14,137 nucleotides of DNA from JBBPYR01 sp038199755 (GCA_038199755.1 JBBPYR010000079.1:1-14137), one strand, 5' to 3'; positions 7,737 through 14,137 are shown, numbered from the stretch's first letter. Numbers and translations: made by a program. Notes: a model not told the origin generated them from the letters alone.

Positions 7737-8060
7737 TCAATCGGTGTGGAAGACCTCTTGCATTGTTGCCCACCACTCGCCCTCCACCCGCTCTGCGACT
7801 GGCTCTTGCATGGGATCAGTGTGACTCCACCATTCCCTTGTCTTTGCATCAGCTGCCATGCGAGCCATATCGACAGCATAATCATCTCCAATATACTCAA
7901 AATAAGCGAAAAGCAATGTGCCCAGACGAAAAATAGAGTAGTTGCGGATGTGACATGCTTCGATCATCGCCAGGACTTCCGGCCACACGTGTGCATGAAT
8001 CTGCTCATAGGCTTCAATCTGCTCAGGCTTCACGCCAATAACTTGTCCATAACGCTTCAT
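7737..8060 (-). CDS. L-rhamnose mutarotase family protein (sugar anomerase)
   Basis: The protein (107 residues; E. coli RhaM has 104) should speed the interconversion of alpha and beta anomers of an L-sugar in the cytosol. It is a single ferredoxin-like domain. His22 in IHAHVWPE aligns with the active-site His22 of E. coli RhaM, and the tryptophan pair (Trp77-Trp78, REWW) and the C-terminal MQEVF match the family. The start ATG at 8060 is supported by an AGGAGGT site (8071-8077), 10 to 11 bases upstream; a longer frame to 8102 would run through this site and into the operator. It is the first gene of the operon with the LgoD-like dehydrogenase and the epimerase. No rhamnose isomerase, kinase or aldolase is near, so the true sugar may be a different L-sugar such as L-galactose or L-fucose; that is inference from context. 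Confidence 0.88.
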   Translation of the reverse strand: MKRYGQVIGVKPEQIEAYEQIHAHVWPEVLAMIEACHIRNYSIFRLGTLLFAYFEYIGDDYAVDMARMAADAKTREWWSHTDPMQEPVAERVEGEWWATMQEVFHTD

Positions 8061-8088
8061 AGAATCTCGAACCTCCTGCATTTTCCAT

Positions 8089-8100
8089 GAAAACATTTTC
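8089..8100. promoter_or_regulatory. Candidate LacI-family operator O1
   Basis: GAAAACATTTTC is palindromic apart from its central CA. It lies about 14 bases below the -10 box of the minus-strand promoter, so it covers the start of transcription, a classical repressor position. An identical copy lies at 8157-8168. The adjacent LacI-family gene encodes the likely binding protein. Confidence 0.7.
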
Positions 8101-8113
8101 ACAGGATAAATTG

Positions 8114-8142
8114 ATAATACCCAACAAATAAACGTTTGTCAA
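8114..8142 (-). promoter_or_regulatory. Promoter of the mutarotase-dehydrogenase-epimerase operon
   Basis: On the minus strand, TTGACA (8137-8142) and TATTAT (8114-8119) are separated by exactly 17 bases, a near-consensus sigma-70 promoter. Transcription would start near 8107 and leave a leader of about 45 bases before the mutarotase ATG. Candidate operators lie on both sides, and a third palindrome, AAACGTTT (8130-8137), sits in the spacer and touches the -35 box. Confidence 0.75.
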
Positions 8143-8156
8143 TGACTCTATATGAG

Positions 8157-8168
8157 GAAAACATTTTC
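8157..8168. promoter_or_regulatory. Candidate LacI-family operator O2
   Basis: This is an exact second copy of GAAAACATTTTC, 68 bases from the first. It lies between the two divergent -35 boxes and directly abuts the -35 of the regulator's own promoter (8169-8174). This placement would allow repression of the regulator gene, and looping or cooperative binding with O1. Confidence 0.7.
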
Positions 8169-8197
8169 TTGACAGGGACCAGCATAAGAGCGACAAT
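8169..8197 (+). promoter_or_regulatory. Promoter of the LacI-family regulator gene
   Basis: TTGACA (8169-8174) and GACAAT (8192-8197) are separated by 17 bases. The -35 is perfect and the -10 matches four of six consensus bases. The start of transcription would be near 8204, about 44 bases before the regulator's ATG. Confidence 0.55.
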
Positions 8198-8247
8198 AGA
8201 ACAAGAGCCCGTTTTCTTACAGTAGTGCAGGAGTATGAACAAGCTTC

Positions 8248-9267
8248 ATGGTCACAATACATGATGTCGCGCAAAAGGCCCAGGTCTCGATTTCTACCGT
8301 CTCACGTGTGCTAAATGGTACGGCGTTTGTCAACAGCGAGGTCAAAAAGCGTGTTGAAGATGCTATCAAGGAATTAGCCTATCAACCAAGCCCGGCGGCG
8401 CGTTCGCTCCGCGTCAATCGTTCGCGCATCATCGGCTTATTGATTTCGGATATCCAGAATCCCTTCTTTATGAGCCTCATTCAGGGCGTAGAAGACGAAG
8501 CACACCGTAATAGTTATAGCTTACTTTTGTGTAACTCAAATGAAGACCCACGCCGCGAACAGCAATATTTGGAAGTTTTATGCGCCGAGCGCGTGGCAGG
8601 AGCTATTATTGTGCCGACGCGAGAGGACTTGAAAGCCGGGATTGCCAACTTTCATAAGCACAATATCCCCGTTGTTGCCGTTGACCGACGCATCAAGGAC
8701 AGCAGTGTTGATGCTATTCTGGTCGATAATATCCTGGGATCGCGTGAAGCGGTCGCGCACTTAATCACTAATGGCTATCGGCGTATCGGCGCGATCGTCG
8801 GACCCCAAACGACCACGACAGGGCGAGAGCGGCTTGAGGGCTACCGTCAGGCACTCGAAGAGGCAGGTATTCCCTATGATCCTGCCTTGACGCGTAGCGG
8901 ACCCTTTCAGAAAGAAAATGGTCGCAAGCTCGCACAGGAATTGCTGGCTGTCGTACCATCAGTCGAGGCATTCTTTGCAGGGAACAATCTGATGACGATG
9001 GGAGCTCTTGACGCAATCCACGAACAGCACTTACGCGTGCCAGAAGATATTGCCTTTGTTGGCTACGACGAGCTACCGTGGATCGCTCTCGGCTTTGGCT
9101 CGCTCACCACCGTTGCACAGCCGATCTACGAGTTGGGCAGTACGGCAGCGCAGCGGTTGTTGCAAAGGTTACGCAAGGCTGCACCACAGAGCAAACAAGA
9201 AATTATCCTGACCCCAAAACTCATGATCCGCGCTTCATCGCGCGCCCGGGATTTACTCTCGTTATAA
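8248..9267 (+). CDS. LacI/GalR-family transcriptional regulator
   Basis: The protein (339 residues, usual length) is a DNA-binding repressor that responds to a sugar or sugar acid. Residues 3-24 (TIHDVAQKAQVSISTVSRVLNG) are the family's helix-turn-helix. The hinge helix SPAARSLR (48-55) includes Leu54, the residue that inserts into the minor groove at the centre of the operator. IGLLISDIQNPFF opens the periplasmic-binding-protein-like sensor domain, and late motifs such as VPEDIAFVGYDE are intact. The start ATG is set by the universal N-terminus; AGGAG (8229-8233) is rather far, at 14 bases. It is divergent from the sugar-acid operon, with two identical palindromes between them, so it most likely controls that operon and itself. 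The inducer is unknown; a uronate, an aldonate or the L-sugar are candidates. Confidence 0.93.
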   Translation: MVTIHDVAQKAQVSISTVSRVLNGTAFVNSEVKKRVEDAIKELAYQPSPAARSLRVNRSRIIGLLISDIQNPFFMSLIQGVEDEAHRNSYSLLLCNSNEDPRREQQYLEVLCAERVAGAIIVPTREDLKAGIANFHKHNIPVVAVDRRIKDSSVDAILVDNILGSREAVAHLITNGYRRIGAIVGPQTTTTGRERLEGYRQALEEAGIPYDPALTRSGPFQKENGRKLAQELLAVVPSVEAFFAGNNLMTMGALDAIHEQHLRVPEDIAFVGYDELPWIALGFGSLTTVAQPIYELGSTAAQRLLQRLRKAAPQSKQEIILTPKLMIRASSRARDLLSL

Positions 9268-9290
9268 AATAGTGCCTACTCGAACGTGAG

Positions 9291-9698
9291 TTATTTGGCG
9301 CGCATGCGGTTGTTTTTCGCATTGTGCTCTAATTCAACCAGCCCCAGTTCTTCCATCAGCGGCGGCAGATACATACCAAAACGTCCTCTGAGCCCTTTCT
9401 TCAAGCCATACCATCCACCAATAGGATTGTCGGCAGAACGCCCCCAGGCTTCAACCGTCCCTTCTTTGGCTGGCTTCTGCTCATCTGCGCTCCCAAGCTC
9501 CATCCAATCACCGTGCTTTTTGAGCATTTCGTGCAGGTCCTGAATGCAACGCAGATCATACTGTAGCACAGTTTTCCCCACAGTACACACCAGGATCGGC
9601 GGTTGATGTGCCTCATCCTTATACATCGTGTATTCTGCTGTCCCCGGTGGTGTTTTGAGCACCCACGGCTGTTCTTTTGTTCCTTTTACTTCTGTCAT
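9291..9698 (-). CDS. Small conserved uncharacterised protein (possibly DUF6855 family)
   Basis: I do not know a function for this 135-residue protein. It is soluble, without signal peptide or membrane segment. It has strikingly regular blocks: KEQPWVLKTPPGTAEYTMY near the start, HGDWMELGSADEQKP, GTVEAWGRS, NPIGGWYGLKKGLRGRFGMY, and a basic tail with NNRMRAK. I recall similar proteins from actinobacteria and chloroflexi, probably named DUF6855, but cannot confirm the label here. The start ATG at 9698 is supported by GGAGG (9704-9708), 5 bases upstream; two earlier in-frame starts (9716, 9767) lack such a site. It converges with the LacI gene across a 23-base gap and is separated from the kinase by the repeat block, so it is probably its own transcription unit. 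Confidence 0.8.
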   Translation of the reverse strand: MTEVKGTKEQPWVLKTPPGTAEYTMYKDEAHQPPILVCTVGKTVLQYDLRCIQDLHEMLKKHGDWMELGSADEQKPAKEGTVEAWGRSADNPIGGWYGLKKGLRGRFGMYLPPLMEELGLVELEHNAKNNRMRAK

Positions 9699-9776
9699 TA
9701 TGGCCTCCACTTTCATGCTATAGGACAACATCCCATGATACCACACCAAGAGATTCACGCCGATCACACCACCTCT

Positions 9777-9859
9777 GTAGGGACCAGCTTGAGCGCGTCC
9801 GTAGCTTGTTAGCGAAACGCTCCTCAGCGGGTACGGGACGCGCTCAAGCTGGTCCCTAC
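9777..9859. repeat. Long inverted repeat (24-base perfect arms), hairpin-forming
   Basis: The arms 9777-9800 and 9836-9859 are perfect reverse complements, with a 35-base middle. The middle holds a smaller hairpin, AGCG-AAA-CGCT (9811-9821). The right arm belongs to dispersed repeat copy B, so the structure is two oppositely oriented repeat ends. Position between two minus-strand genes (kinase end at 9911, small gene start at 9698) would let the hairpin end or stabilise the kinase transcript, but there is no clear T run. It resembles a REP/BIME-type element. Confidence 0.85.
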
Positions 9860-9896
9860 GGATACCCGAATCGTTACCAGATTATTTCGGCAATGT
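9839..9896 (+). repeat. Dispersed repeat, copy B
   Basis: Block 1 (9839-9861) is identical over 23 bases to 78-100, and block 2 (9874-9896) matches 151-173 with one mismatch. The spacer here is 12 bases, against 50 in copy A. Both copies point the same way and lie 9.8 kb apart, one at each side of the two metabolic clusters. Confidence 0.75.
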
Positions 9897-9900
9897 CCCT

Positions 9901-9916
9901 AAGCTGCTCCCTACGG
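9901..9916 (+). repeat. Partial repeat copy overlapping the kinase stop codon
   Basis: AAGCTGCTCCCTACGG differs by one base from 85-100 and 9846-9861. Its CTA (9911-9913) is the reverse complement of the kinase gene's TAG stop, and the following CGG supplies part of its last codon. The kinase reading frame therefore ends inside a repeat end. Confidence 0.6.
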
Positions 9917-11383
9917 AGATGCAGTAGGAAGAGAGACGAAAAAGGTTGTCCCTTTGCCGTCATTGCTTTCCACCCAGAGTTTGCCCCCGTGCCGTTTGAC
10001 GATTTCATGAGAGATATATAAACCCATGCCAAGCCCTGTGAATGTTGTATCGTGAACGTCCGCGACACGGTAGAAGCGATCAAAGATCTTCTCTTGATGT
10101 TCCTCTGGAATACCAATACCATAATCGCGCACAGCTATCGTCACCATATTCTGGCTTGCCGCCAAGGAAAGATCAACAGTCTTGGCTTGTGGAGAATATT
10201 TTACGGCGTTACTAATCAGGTTAATCAACACTTGCCCCAGGCGATCACTATCACCTACAACCTGTTGCTGCGCTGCCCCATGGATGACAATCGTGTGCGT
10301 CATATGGATTTGCTGCATCATGTCAGCAATGTCATGAACTAAGGCATCAATCTCAAGCGGCTCTTGGGCGTAATCTAATCTGCCCACCTGGATTTTGGAT
10401 ACATCTAACAAATCAGAAACGAGCTTAGATAAGCGTGTGAGTTGTTTCTCCATCTTCTCTAGCATCGTCACTGGTTCTCTCAAGCCTTGCTTTGAAAGGC
10501 TTATTTGCAACAATTGGGTGAAGCCTAGTAATGAGGTGATCGGTGTTTTAAACTCGTGGCTCGCCATGCTGATGAACTCGTCTTTCAGCCGCTCAAGTTC
10601 TTTTTGCTGGCTGATATCCGATGCTGCCCCAAACATTCTGATTGGTTGTCCTGCACCATCATAGATCATGTCGGCACTCGTCGTCAGCCAATGGACTTTT
10701 TCTTGTGGGGCATCAAGACGGAATTCGATAGTAAACGGTACCTTTCTTCGCAGAGCCTGTTCGACTACCTCTCGTGCCCTTGTTTTATCTTCAGGATGTA
10801 CCAGGGCGAGAAAGTTCTCCACAGTAACAACAAAGCTCTCCTTCGAGACGCCGTGCAATTCATAGACTCGCTCTGACCATGTTAAGGTATTCTGCTGAAT
10901 ATCCCAATCCCACACCCCGATGCTGCCTGCCTCAAGAGCTAAACGCAGCCGCTCTTCACTCCGATGTAATGCTTCCTCGGTTTGCTTACGTTCCGTAACA
11001 TCACGAATAATGGACAACATGGCAGTCCGCTTGCCGTCACGCGTCACAAAGTTATAACGTGATTCAACGACGCGCTGAGTGCCATCCTCCCTTCGCACAG
11101 TTTGTTCAAACTGGGGAGCCAACTCTTCCTGCTGGAAAATCACGCGATATTGTTCCTGTGCCCATTGCTGTTGATCTGGGGGAAAAATACGTGAGAAGGG
11201 GTGTCCAATGATCTCTTCTGGTGCAAAGCCAAAGAGGGAATAATAGGCGGGGTTGGCAGCAAAGACAATTCCATCTGGAGTGGAAAGTACCATAGCATCT
11301 GAGGCAAAATCCCACACCACACGAAAACGCTGCTCACTTTCTTGCAGCCCATCATTGGTAGTGTTCCTATCCATCATCACCAT
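9911..11383 (-). CDS. PAS-PAS sensor histidine kinase, soluble
   Basis: The protein (about 490 residues) should autophosphorylate on His276 and pass phosphate to a response regulator. Domains are PAS 1 (about 15-130, ending in the usual SIIRDVTERK), PAS 2 (about 140-260, with HPEDK and the PAC end FGAASDISQQKELE), a HisKA dimerisation domain with H-box MASHEFKTPITSLLGF (273-288), and HATPase_c with N-box LINLISNAVKYSP, G1 RDYGIGIP, F-box IFDRFYR and G2 GLGMGLYISHEI. All catalytic boxes look complete. No membrane segment or signal peptide is present, so it senses a cytosolic signal; no cofactor ligand in the PAS domains could be assigned. The exact start is uncertain: ATG codons at 11383, 11377 and 11374 are possible and none has a good binding site. 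No response regulator is adjacent, so it is an orphan kinase here. Its stop lies inside a repeat. Confidence 0.93.
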   Translation of the reverse strand: MVMMDRNTTNDGLQESEQRFRVVWDFASDAMVLSTPDGIVFAANPAYYSLFGFAPEEIIGHPFSRIFPPDQQQWAQEQYRVIFQQEELAPQFEQTVRREDGTQRVVESRYNFVTRDGKRTAMLSIIRDVTERKQTEEALHRSEERLRLALEAGSIGVWDWDIQQNTLTWSERVYELHGVSKESFVVTVENFLALVHPEDKTRAREVVEQALRRKVPFTIEFRLDAPQEKVHWLTTSADMIYDGAGQPIRMFGAASDISQQKELERLKDEFISMASHEFKTPITSLLGFTQLLQISLSKQGLREPVTMLEKMEKQLTRLSKLVSDLLDVSKIQVGRLDYAQEPLEIDALVHDIADMMQQIHMTHTIVIHGAAQQQVVGDSDRLGQVLINLISNAVKYSPQAKTVDLSLAASQNMVTIAVRDYGIGIPEEHQEKIFDRFYRVADVHDTTFTGLGMGLYISHEIVKRHGGKLWVESNDGKGTTFFVSLPTASP

Positions 11384-11497
11384 CTGCTGTTGAGGTAGAG
11401 ATAGTTTTCTAGAAAAAGTATCAGATACAAAGCTATTTCATCCTCCCTGAAGCCATCAACGACATTAGCCAACAATTAATAAACCTCTTCGAATGCC

Positions 11498-11526
11498 ATT
11501 GTAACATGTTCCATGAAAATTGAAAA
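11498..11526 (-). promoter_or_regulatory. Candidate promoter of the histidine kinase gene
   Basis: On the minus strand, TTTTCA (11521-11526) and TACAAT (11498-11503) are separated by 17 bases, and TG one base upstream of the -10 makes it an extended -10. Transcription would start near 11491, leaving a leader of about 108 bases. The match to the -35 is only four of six. Confidence 0.45.
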
Positions 11527-11544
11527 GCTCACGAATGACCCGCA

Positions 11545-12342
11545 TTATGCCATCTTTTTCGTTAGCAGCAAAACAATATATAAACTGATAAGTGAGATTA
11601 GAAACGAGCTGATCGTTCCCCAGATGAGGCCGAACAGCGGATAAAGGAAGCGCACAGCACTCGCATACACTGTGGCATTGATCGTGCCGCTGACCAGCAA
11701 GATTTTCAGCACGCTGATCGAGAAAGCCCGTCCTTGGGTCGAGTAGGTAATAATCATCGTCGCCAGAAACACGCCGGGGAATGATGCAAAGACGCCACCA
11801 ATCAGCGGCCCGCCCAATTTCGCCAAAGCAACCGCGATGGTGATGATGGAGCCACTAACAACGCCTCGGAAGATGAGGTTTGACCAGGAAAAGGGGGCAC
11901 GCTTTCCGCGCAGGGATGGTACTTTCCACACATATTCCATCATCCAGTAGCAGCCGCCCAAAAGCAGGACAAAGCACAGCAGCGATAGGGCAAAATTCTG
12001 AAAGGGGAGCAAGGTCAATCCTAGTGACAACACAAACCAAACCACTAAGGCAGCAACAATGGCGAGTGCAACATGAAAACGGGACAGGTATGTATAGGTC
12101 ACAATAAACAACCCACTAATCCCCATCACAAGCGGAACCAAGCCTGTTGACGCGGCGGCGACCAGAGGGGTCTGCGTCCATCCTATAAAGAACAACGCAA
12201 TCACAATCGTCGAAGGCATCCCCCCGATCACACCCCCGATTTTTGGCCCAAATTTCTCAGCCAGCAACGTTGCCACAGTGATCCACAAGCTGCCAATCAG
12301 AAAGGTCAGCACCAGCTTGAAGATGAAAATGCTATCGAACAT
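11545..12342 (-). CDS. Polytopic membrane protein with internal duplication
   Basis: The 265-residue protein is almost entirely hydrophobic, with about eight likely membrane helices (roughly 5-25, 38-56, 64-85, 90-110, 114-133, 160-175, 185-201, 235-260) and a short basic tail (TKKMA). A segment near residues 29-57 (FGPKIGGVIGGMPS, then an aliphatic helix ending WTQ) is echoed near 173-203 (LGGPLIGGVFASFPG, then a helix ending STQ), so the protein probably arose by duplication, as many small transporters did. I do not recognise a function; resemblance to DUF3147-type proteins is possible but not certain. ATG start at 12342, with only a weak purine stretch upstream. A terminator-like hairpin lies upstream, so it is likely transcribed separately from the methyltransferase. 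Confidence 0.85.
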   Translation of the reverse strand: MFDSIFIFKLVLTFLIGSLWITVATLLAEKFGPKIGGVIGGMPSTIVIALFFIGWTQTPLVAAASTGLVPLVMGISGLFIVTYTYLSRFHVALAIVAALVVWFVLSLGLTLLPFQNFALSLLCFVLLLGGCYWMMEYVWKVPSLRGKRAPFSWSNLIFRGVVSGSIITIAVALAKLGGPLIGGVFASFPGVFLATMIITYSTQGRAFSISVLKILLVSGTINATVYASAVRFLYPLFGLIWGTISSFLISLISLYIVLLLTKKMA

Positions 12343-12375
12343 GTGTTCTCACGATATCCGCGCTTCCAGGTGAGC

Positions 12376-12397
12376 AAAAGAGGAAAGGCCTCTTTTT
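12376..12397 (-). terminator. Rho-independent terminator after the methyltransferase gene
   Basis: Arms AAAAGAGG (12376-12383) and CCTCTTTT (12389-12396) pair around a 5-base loop; with GC pairs outside and one bulged T the stem grows to ten pairs. Read on the minus strand the structure ends in a T run after CCTC, 46 bases past the methyltransferase stop and before the membrane protein start. It could also act on the plus strand. Confidence 0.55.
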
Positions 12398-12442
12398 GCC
12401 CTTGTAGTGTACCACACAAGAGCACCCACCACGAGCAGATTG

Positions 12443-13285
12443 CTACGCCTTCTCCCCTATAGCCGTGAGCATATACATGATGCCACGGAAATTATCCTGC
12501 ATCATCTCAATCTGCATCTGCTCGTAGAGGCGATCAACCTCTTCCTGCATCGTCACGCCCGTCTTGATAAAGAAGGGTTGTGAGAGCTTGTAGACAACAC
12601 GCCAGTTTTTACAGATGCCAGCGTGATACTCGGTTCCCGTGGAGAAGTCAATCACATAGGGCACTTGCCGAATATTGGCGCAACCCGCATCCTTTAGGAA
12701 GCCAGCTAGCATCGTCGTGATACCATGTCTACGTCCATCAGGGGAAAAGCTTTGGCCCGCCGCTTTCAAGGCTCGACAGAAGATCGCCGTTATGCCCTCC
12801 AAACCGGGGCTGTTGCTAAAGCTCCACTCGCTTTCCGTCAAGCGAATAAAGCCCCCTGGACGGAGAACCCTCATGCATTCCTTCATCAGCACTGGCCACA
12901 CCCCGGTGGGGAGAAAGCCAATCGTACGCGCATTGACGAGGTCAAAGGAACCGTCAGGGAAGTTTAAGGGTTTGGTCGCGTCCATCACTAAAAATTGAGC
13001 GTTTGTCAATCCGCGCACCTCTGCCTGTGCGTTTGCATAATCGATTGCCTGGTTACTAATGTCGACGCCCACGGCATCCTTCTCTGGGTAGGTGAAGGCA
13101 ATCTCCTGAACCCAGTCGCCAGGCCCACAACCGATATCGAGCACGCGCTGAACGGTAGAGAGAGCAGGCAGTTCGGGAACCAGCCCTCCCATTGCCGTAG
13201 TGAGCAGGTGGCCCTGATCCATCACACGAGCCATTTCAGCACCACTCTCAGGATCGGTAAAATACGCATTCTTGCTTGTGGTCAT
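12443..13285 (-). CDS. Class I SAM-dependent methyltransferase
   Basis: This soluble 280-residue enzyme transfers a methyl group from S-adenosylmethionine to an unknown acceptor. The Rossmann-type SAM site is clear: motif I RVLDIGCGPGDW (47-58), the acidic end of strand 2 at AVGVDIS with Asp75, VMDATKPLNFPDGSFDLVNAR, and the post-motif stretch MRVLRPGGFIRLTE. The C-terminal part (AGFLKDAGC onward) has the family's usual extra strands. It resembles UbiE/Methyltransf_11-25 type enzymes acting on small molecules. The chosen start is ATG at 13285, with a GAGGAGAGAAGG purine tract just upstream; the longer frame to 13390 would overlap the upstream GAF gene by about 86 bases and has non-homologous-looking residues. 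It lies 19 bases after that gene, so they are probably co-transcribed. The substrate cannot be deduced. Confidence 0.88.
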   Translation of the reverse strand: MTTSKNAYFTDPESGAEMARVMDQGHLLTTAMGGLVPELPALSTVQRVLDIGCGPGDWVQEIAFTYPEKDAVGVDISNQAIDYANAQAEVRGLTNAQFLVMDATKPLNFPDGSFDLVNARTIGFLPTGVWPVLMKECMRVLRPGGFIRLTESEWSFSNSPGLEGITAIFCRALKAAGQSFSPDGRRHGITTMLAGFLKDAGCANIRQVPYVIDFSTGTEYHAGICKNWRVVYKLSQPFFIKTGVTMQEEVDRLYEQMQIEMMQDNFRGIMYMLTAIGEKA

Positions 13286-13304
13286 AGATGCCTTCTCTCC
13301 TCTT

Positions 13305-14137
13305 TCAAATCTGCTCTTGCTCATTGAGGTACCAGGGTAAAAGCTCCTGCTCAATTTGCTGCCAAACCACTTGCTGTGCCCGTAAGACATTCATTGAGTG
13401 TTTATCTCTCGCTGCTTGCACTATAACCTGTGCAACGCGCTGGGCCAACCCTACAAAATAGGGTAATTGCGCCTCGCGTGAGGGAAGCGGCACGAGTTCA
13501 ATGCGCTCAAATTCATAGAAATCCTCTGAGTCAAAGGCGAGCATGAGTAGTTCGGCATAGCTTTCGATCAGCGCACAGCGGGCAGGAGAGAAGTAATCGG
13601 GTCGCGTACTGGAGACGAGCAGACTACCAGCAACCTTCCCCAACTGCATAATAGGAACGGCAACGGCACTCTCTTCCCATTGCGCAGCATAGCCTGGTTC
13701 TCGACCGGATGGCTCAGTGAGTGACTGATTGACATCCAGATGCGCGATGCTTAGCGCGTGACCGGCGAGCGACTCCGCCCCTAAAAGGCGCCCCTGTTGT
13801 TCTAAATCGTAATCCCACGGAGGTGTTCCTCTTCCCGCCTTCTCGCGCAGGCTATGCACATTGCCAATCATGGGAGACATGCAACAGGCGACAATGACAG
13901 CCATACCCTGTTTGTGGGGATCGAGTTGTTCAAGCATCTGCTGCAAGATGAGGTCGCAGAGCGATTCAAAGCGCAAGGTATGGGGCAGTGCAGTGAGCGT
14001 GTGTAAGACCCGCTTATAGAACGCCGAGGGAACCGACAATTGTTCATCGGGTTGCCCATTGTCTCGTTGGCTAAGCGTGAAGCCGGGAAACTCTTTTTCA
14101 ATCAACTCTACCAGGAGTTGGCGATGCTCAGGAATAA
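13305..14137 (-). CDS. GAF-domain protein, N-terminal part beyond the window
   Basis: The reading frame is open to the right edge (first visible residues IPEHRQLLVE), so this is a partial gene; a TTG at 14105 is only an internal codon in that view. The visible ~277 residues contain a GAF-like sensor domain of about 170 residues (from LTALPHTLRFESLCDLILQ to about LMLAFDSEDF). Strands AVAVPIMQLGKVAGSLLVSS and the segment YFSPARCALIESYAELLMLAF are typical. A C-terminal helical part with FVGLAQRVAQVIVQAA and VVWQQIEQELLPW follows. No kinase, cyclase or DNA-binding output is visible. It may be a ligand-binding regulator or the C-terminal half of a longer signalling protein. The methyltransferase gene follows after 19 bases. 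Confidence 0.75.
   Translation of the reverse strand, partial: IPEHRQLLVELIEKEFPGFTLSQRDNGQPDEQLSVPSAFYKRVLHTLTALPHTLRFESLCDLILQQMLEQLDPHKQGMAVIVACCMSPMIGNVHSLREKAGRGTPPWDYDLEQQGRLLGAESLAGHALSIAHLDVNQSLTEPSGREPGYAAQWEESAVAVPIMQLGKVAGSLLVSSTRPDYFSPARCALIESYAELLMLAFDSEDFYEFERIELVPLPSREAQLPYFVGLAQRVAQVIVQAARDKHSMNVLRAQQVVWQQIEQELLPWYLNEQEQI

Noticed and set aside
7605..8090. Plus-strand open frame of 161 codons opposite the mutarotase and dehydrogenase genes
   Set aside because: It is the shadow of the recognised mutarotase, has unusual Cys/His/Leu composition and no ribosome binding site.
9700..9760. Extended -10 promoter for the small conserved gene (TGGTATCAT on the minus strand)
   Set aside because: No acceptable -35 is present at the right distance, so it was not listed.
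9777..9916. CRISPR array or insertion-sequence ends
   Set aside because: The repeats are few, in both orientations and without regular spacers, and no transposase or cas gene is in the window.
13286..13390. N-terminal extension of the methyltransferase into the GAF gene
   Set aside because: It overlaps the upstream gene, and the ATG at 13285 follows a purine-rich binding site and starts a normal methyltransferase N-terminus.

Overview
The window reads as a chromosomal piece of a moderately GC-rich, free-living heterotrophic bacterium. The gene styles (a CoxM/CoxL-type molybdenum hydroxylase remnant, a tagaturonate epimerase of the UxaE type, a soluble PAS-PAS histidine kinase, a GAF protein and a family of dispersed hairpin repeats) fit a Chloroflexota of the Ktedonobacteria kind. 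That placement is inference from gene style; no rRNA or marker gene is present.

Left part (1-5108, + strand). After about 250 bases of non-coding DNA with a dispersed repeat and a palindrome touching the ribosome binding site, four reading frames follow in tight succession: an enoyl-CoA hydratase/isomerase with both catalytic glutamates, a thiolase-fold protein without the thiolase cysteines (aldolase/lipid-transfer type), a 713-residue fused ADP-forming acyl-CoA synthetase, and a chimeric relic of a coxM-(coxS)-coxL cluster. Together they suggest hydration of an enoyl-CoA, retro-aldol rather than thiolytic cleavage, and ATP recovery from an acyl-CoA. The hydroxylase that once ended the operon has been reduced by internal deletions.

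Middle part (5118-9267). A minus-strand operon (sugar mutarotase, LgoD-like L-galactonate dehydrogenase, UxaE-like tagaturonate epimerase) is divergent from a LacI-family regulator. The intergenic region holds two good sigma-70-type promoters and two identical 12-bp palindromes placed as LacI operators. The likely route is L-galactonate (or a related L-sugar acid) to tagaturonate to fructuronate; the mutarotase points to an L-sugar as the entry compound.

Right part (9291-14137, all minus strand). This holds a small conserved uncharacterised protein, a block of hairpin-forming dispersed repeats, a cytosolic PAS-PAS histidine kinase without an adjacent response regulator, a polytopic membrane protein with an internal duplication, a SAM-dependent methyltransferase, and a GAF-domain protein that runs off the right edge. 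The methyltransferase and GAF gene probably form one operon, closed by a hairpin terminator.

The most unusual points are the in-frame coxM/coxL chimera at the junction of the two metabolic clusters, the cysteine-free thiolase-fold enzyme next to a hydratase, and the dispersed repeat copies that bracket both metabolic clusters. No CRISPR array, transposase, prophage gene, tRNA or rRNA was seen.
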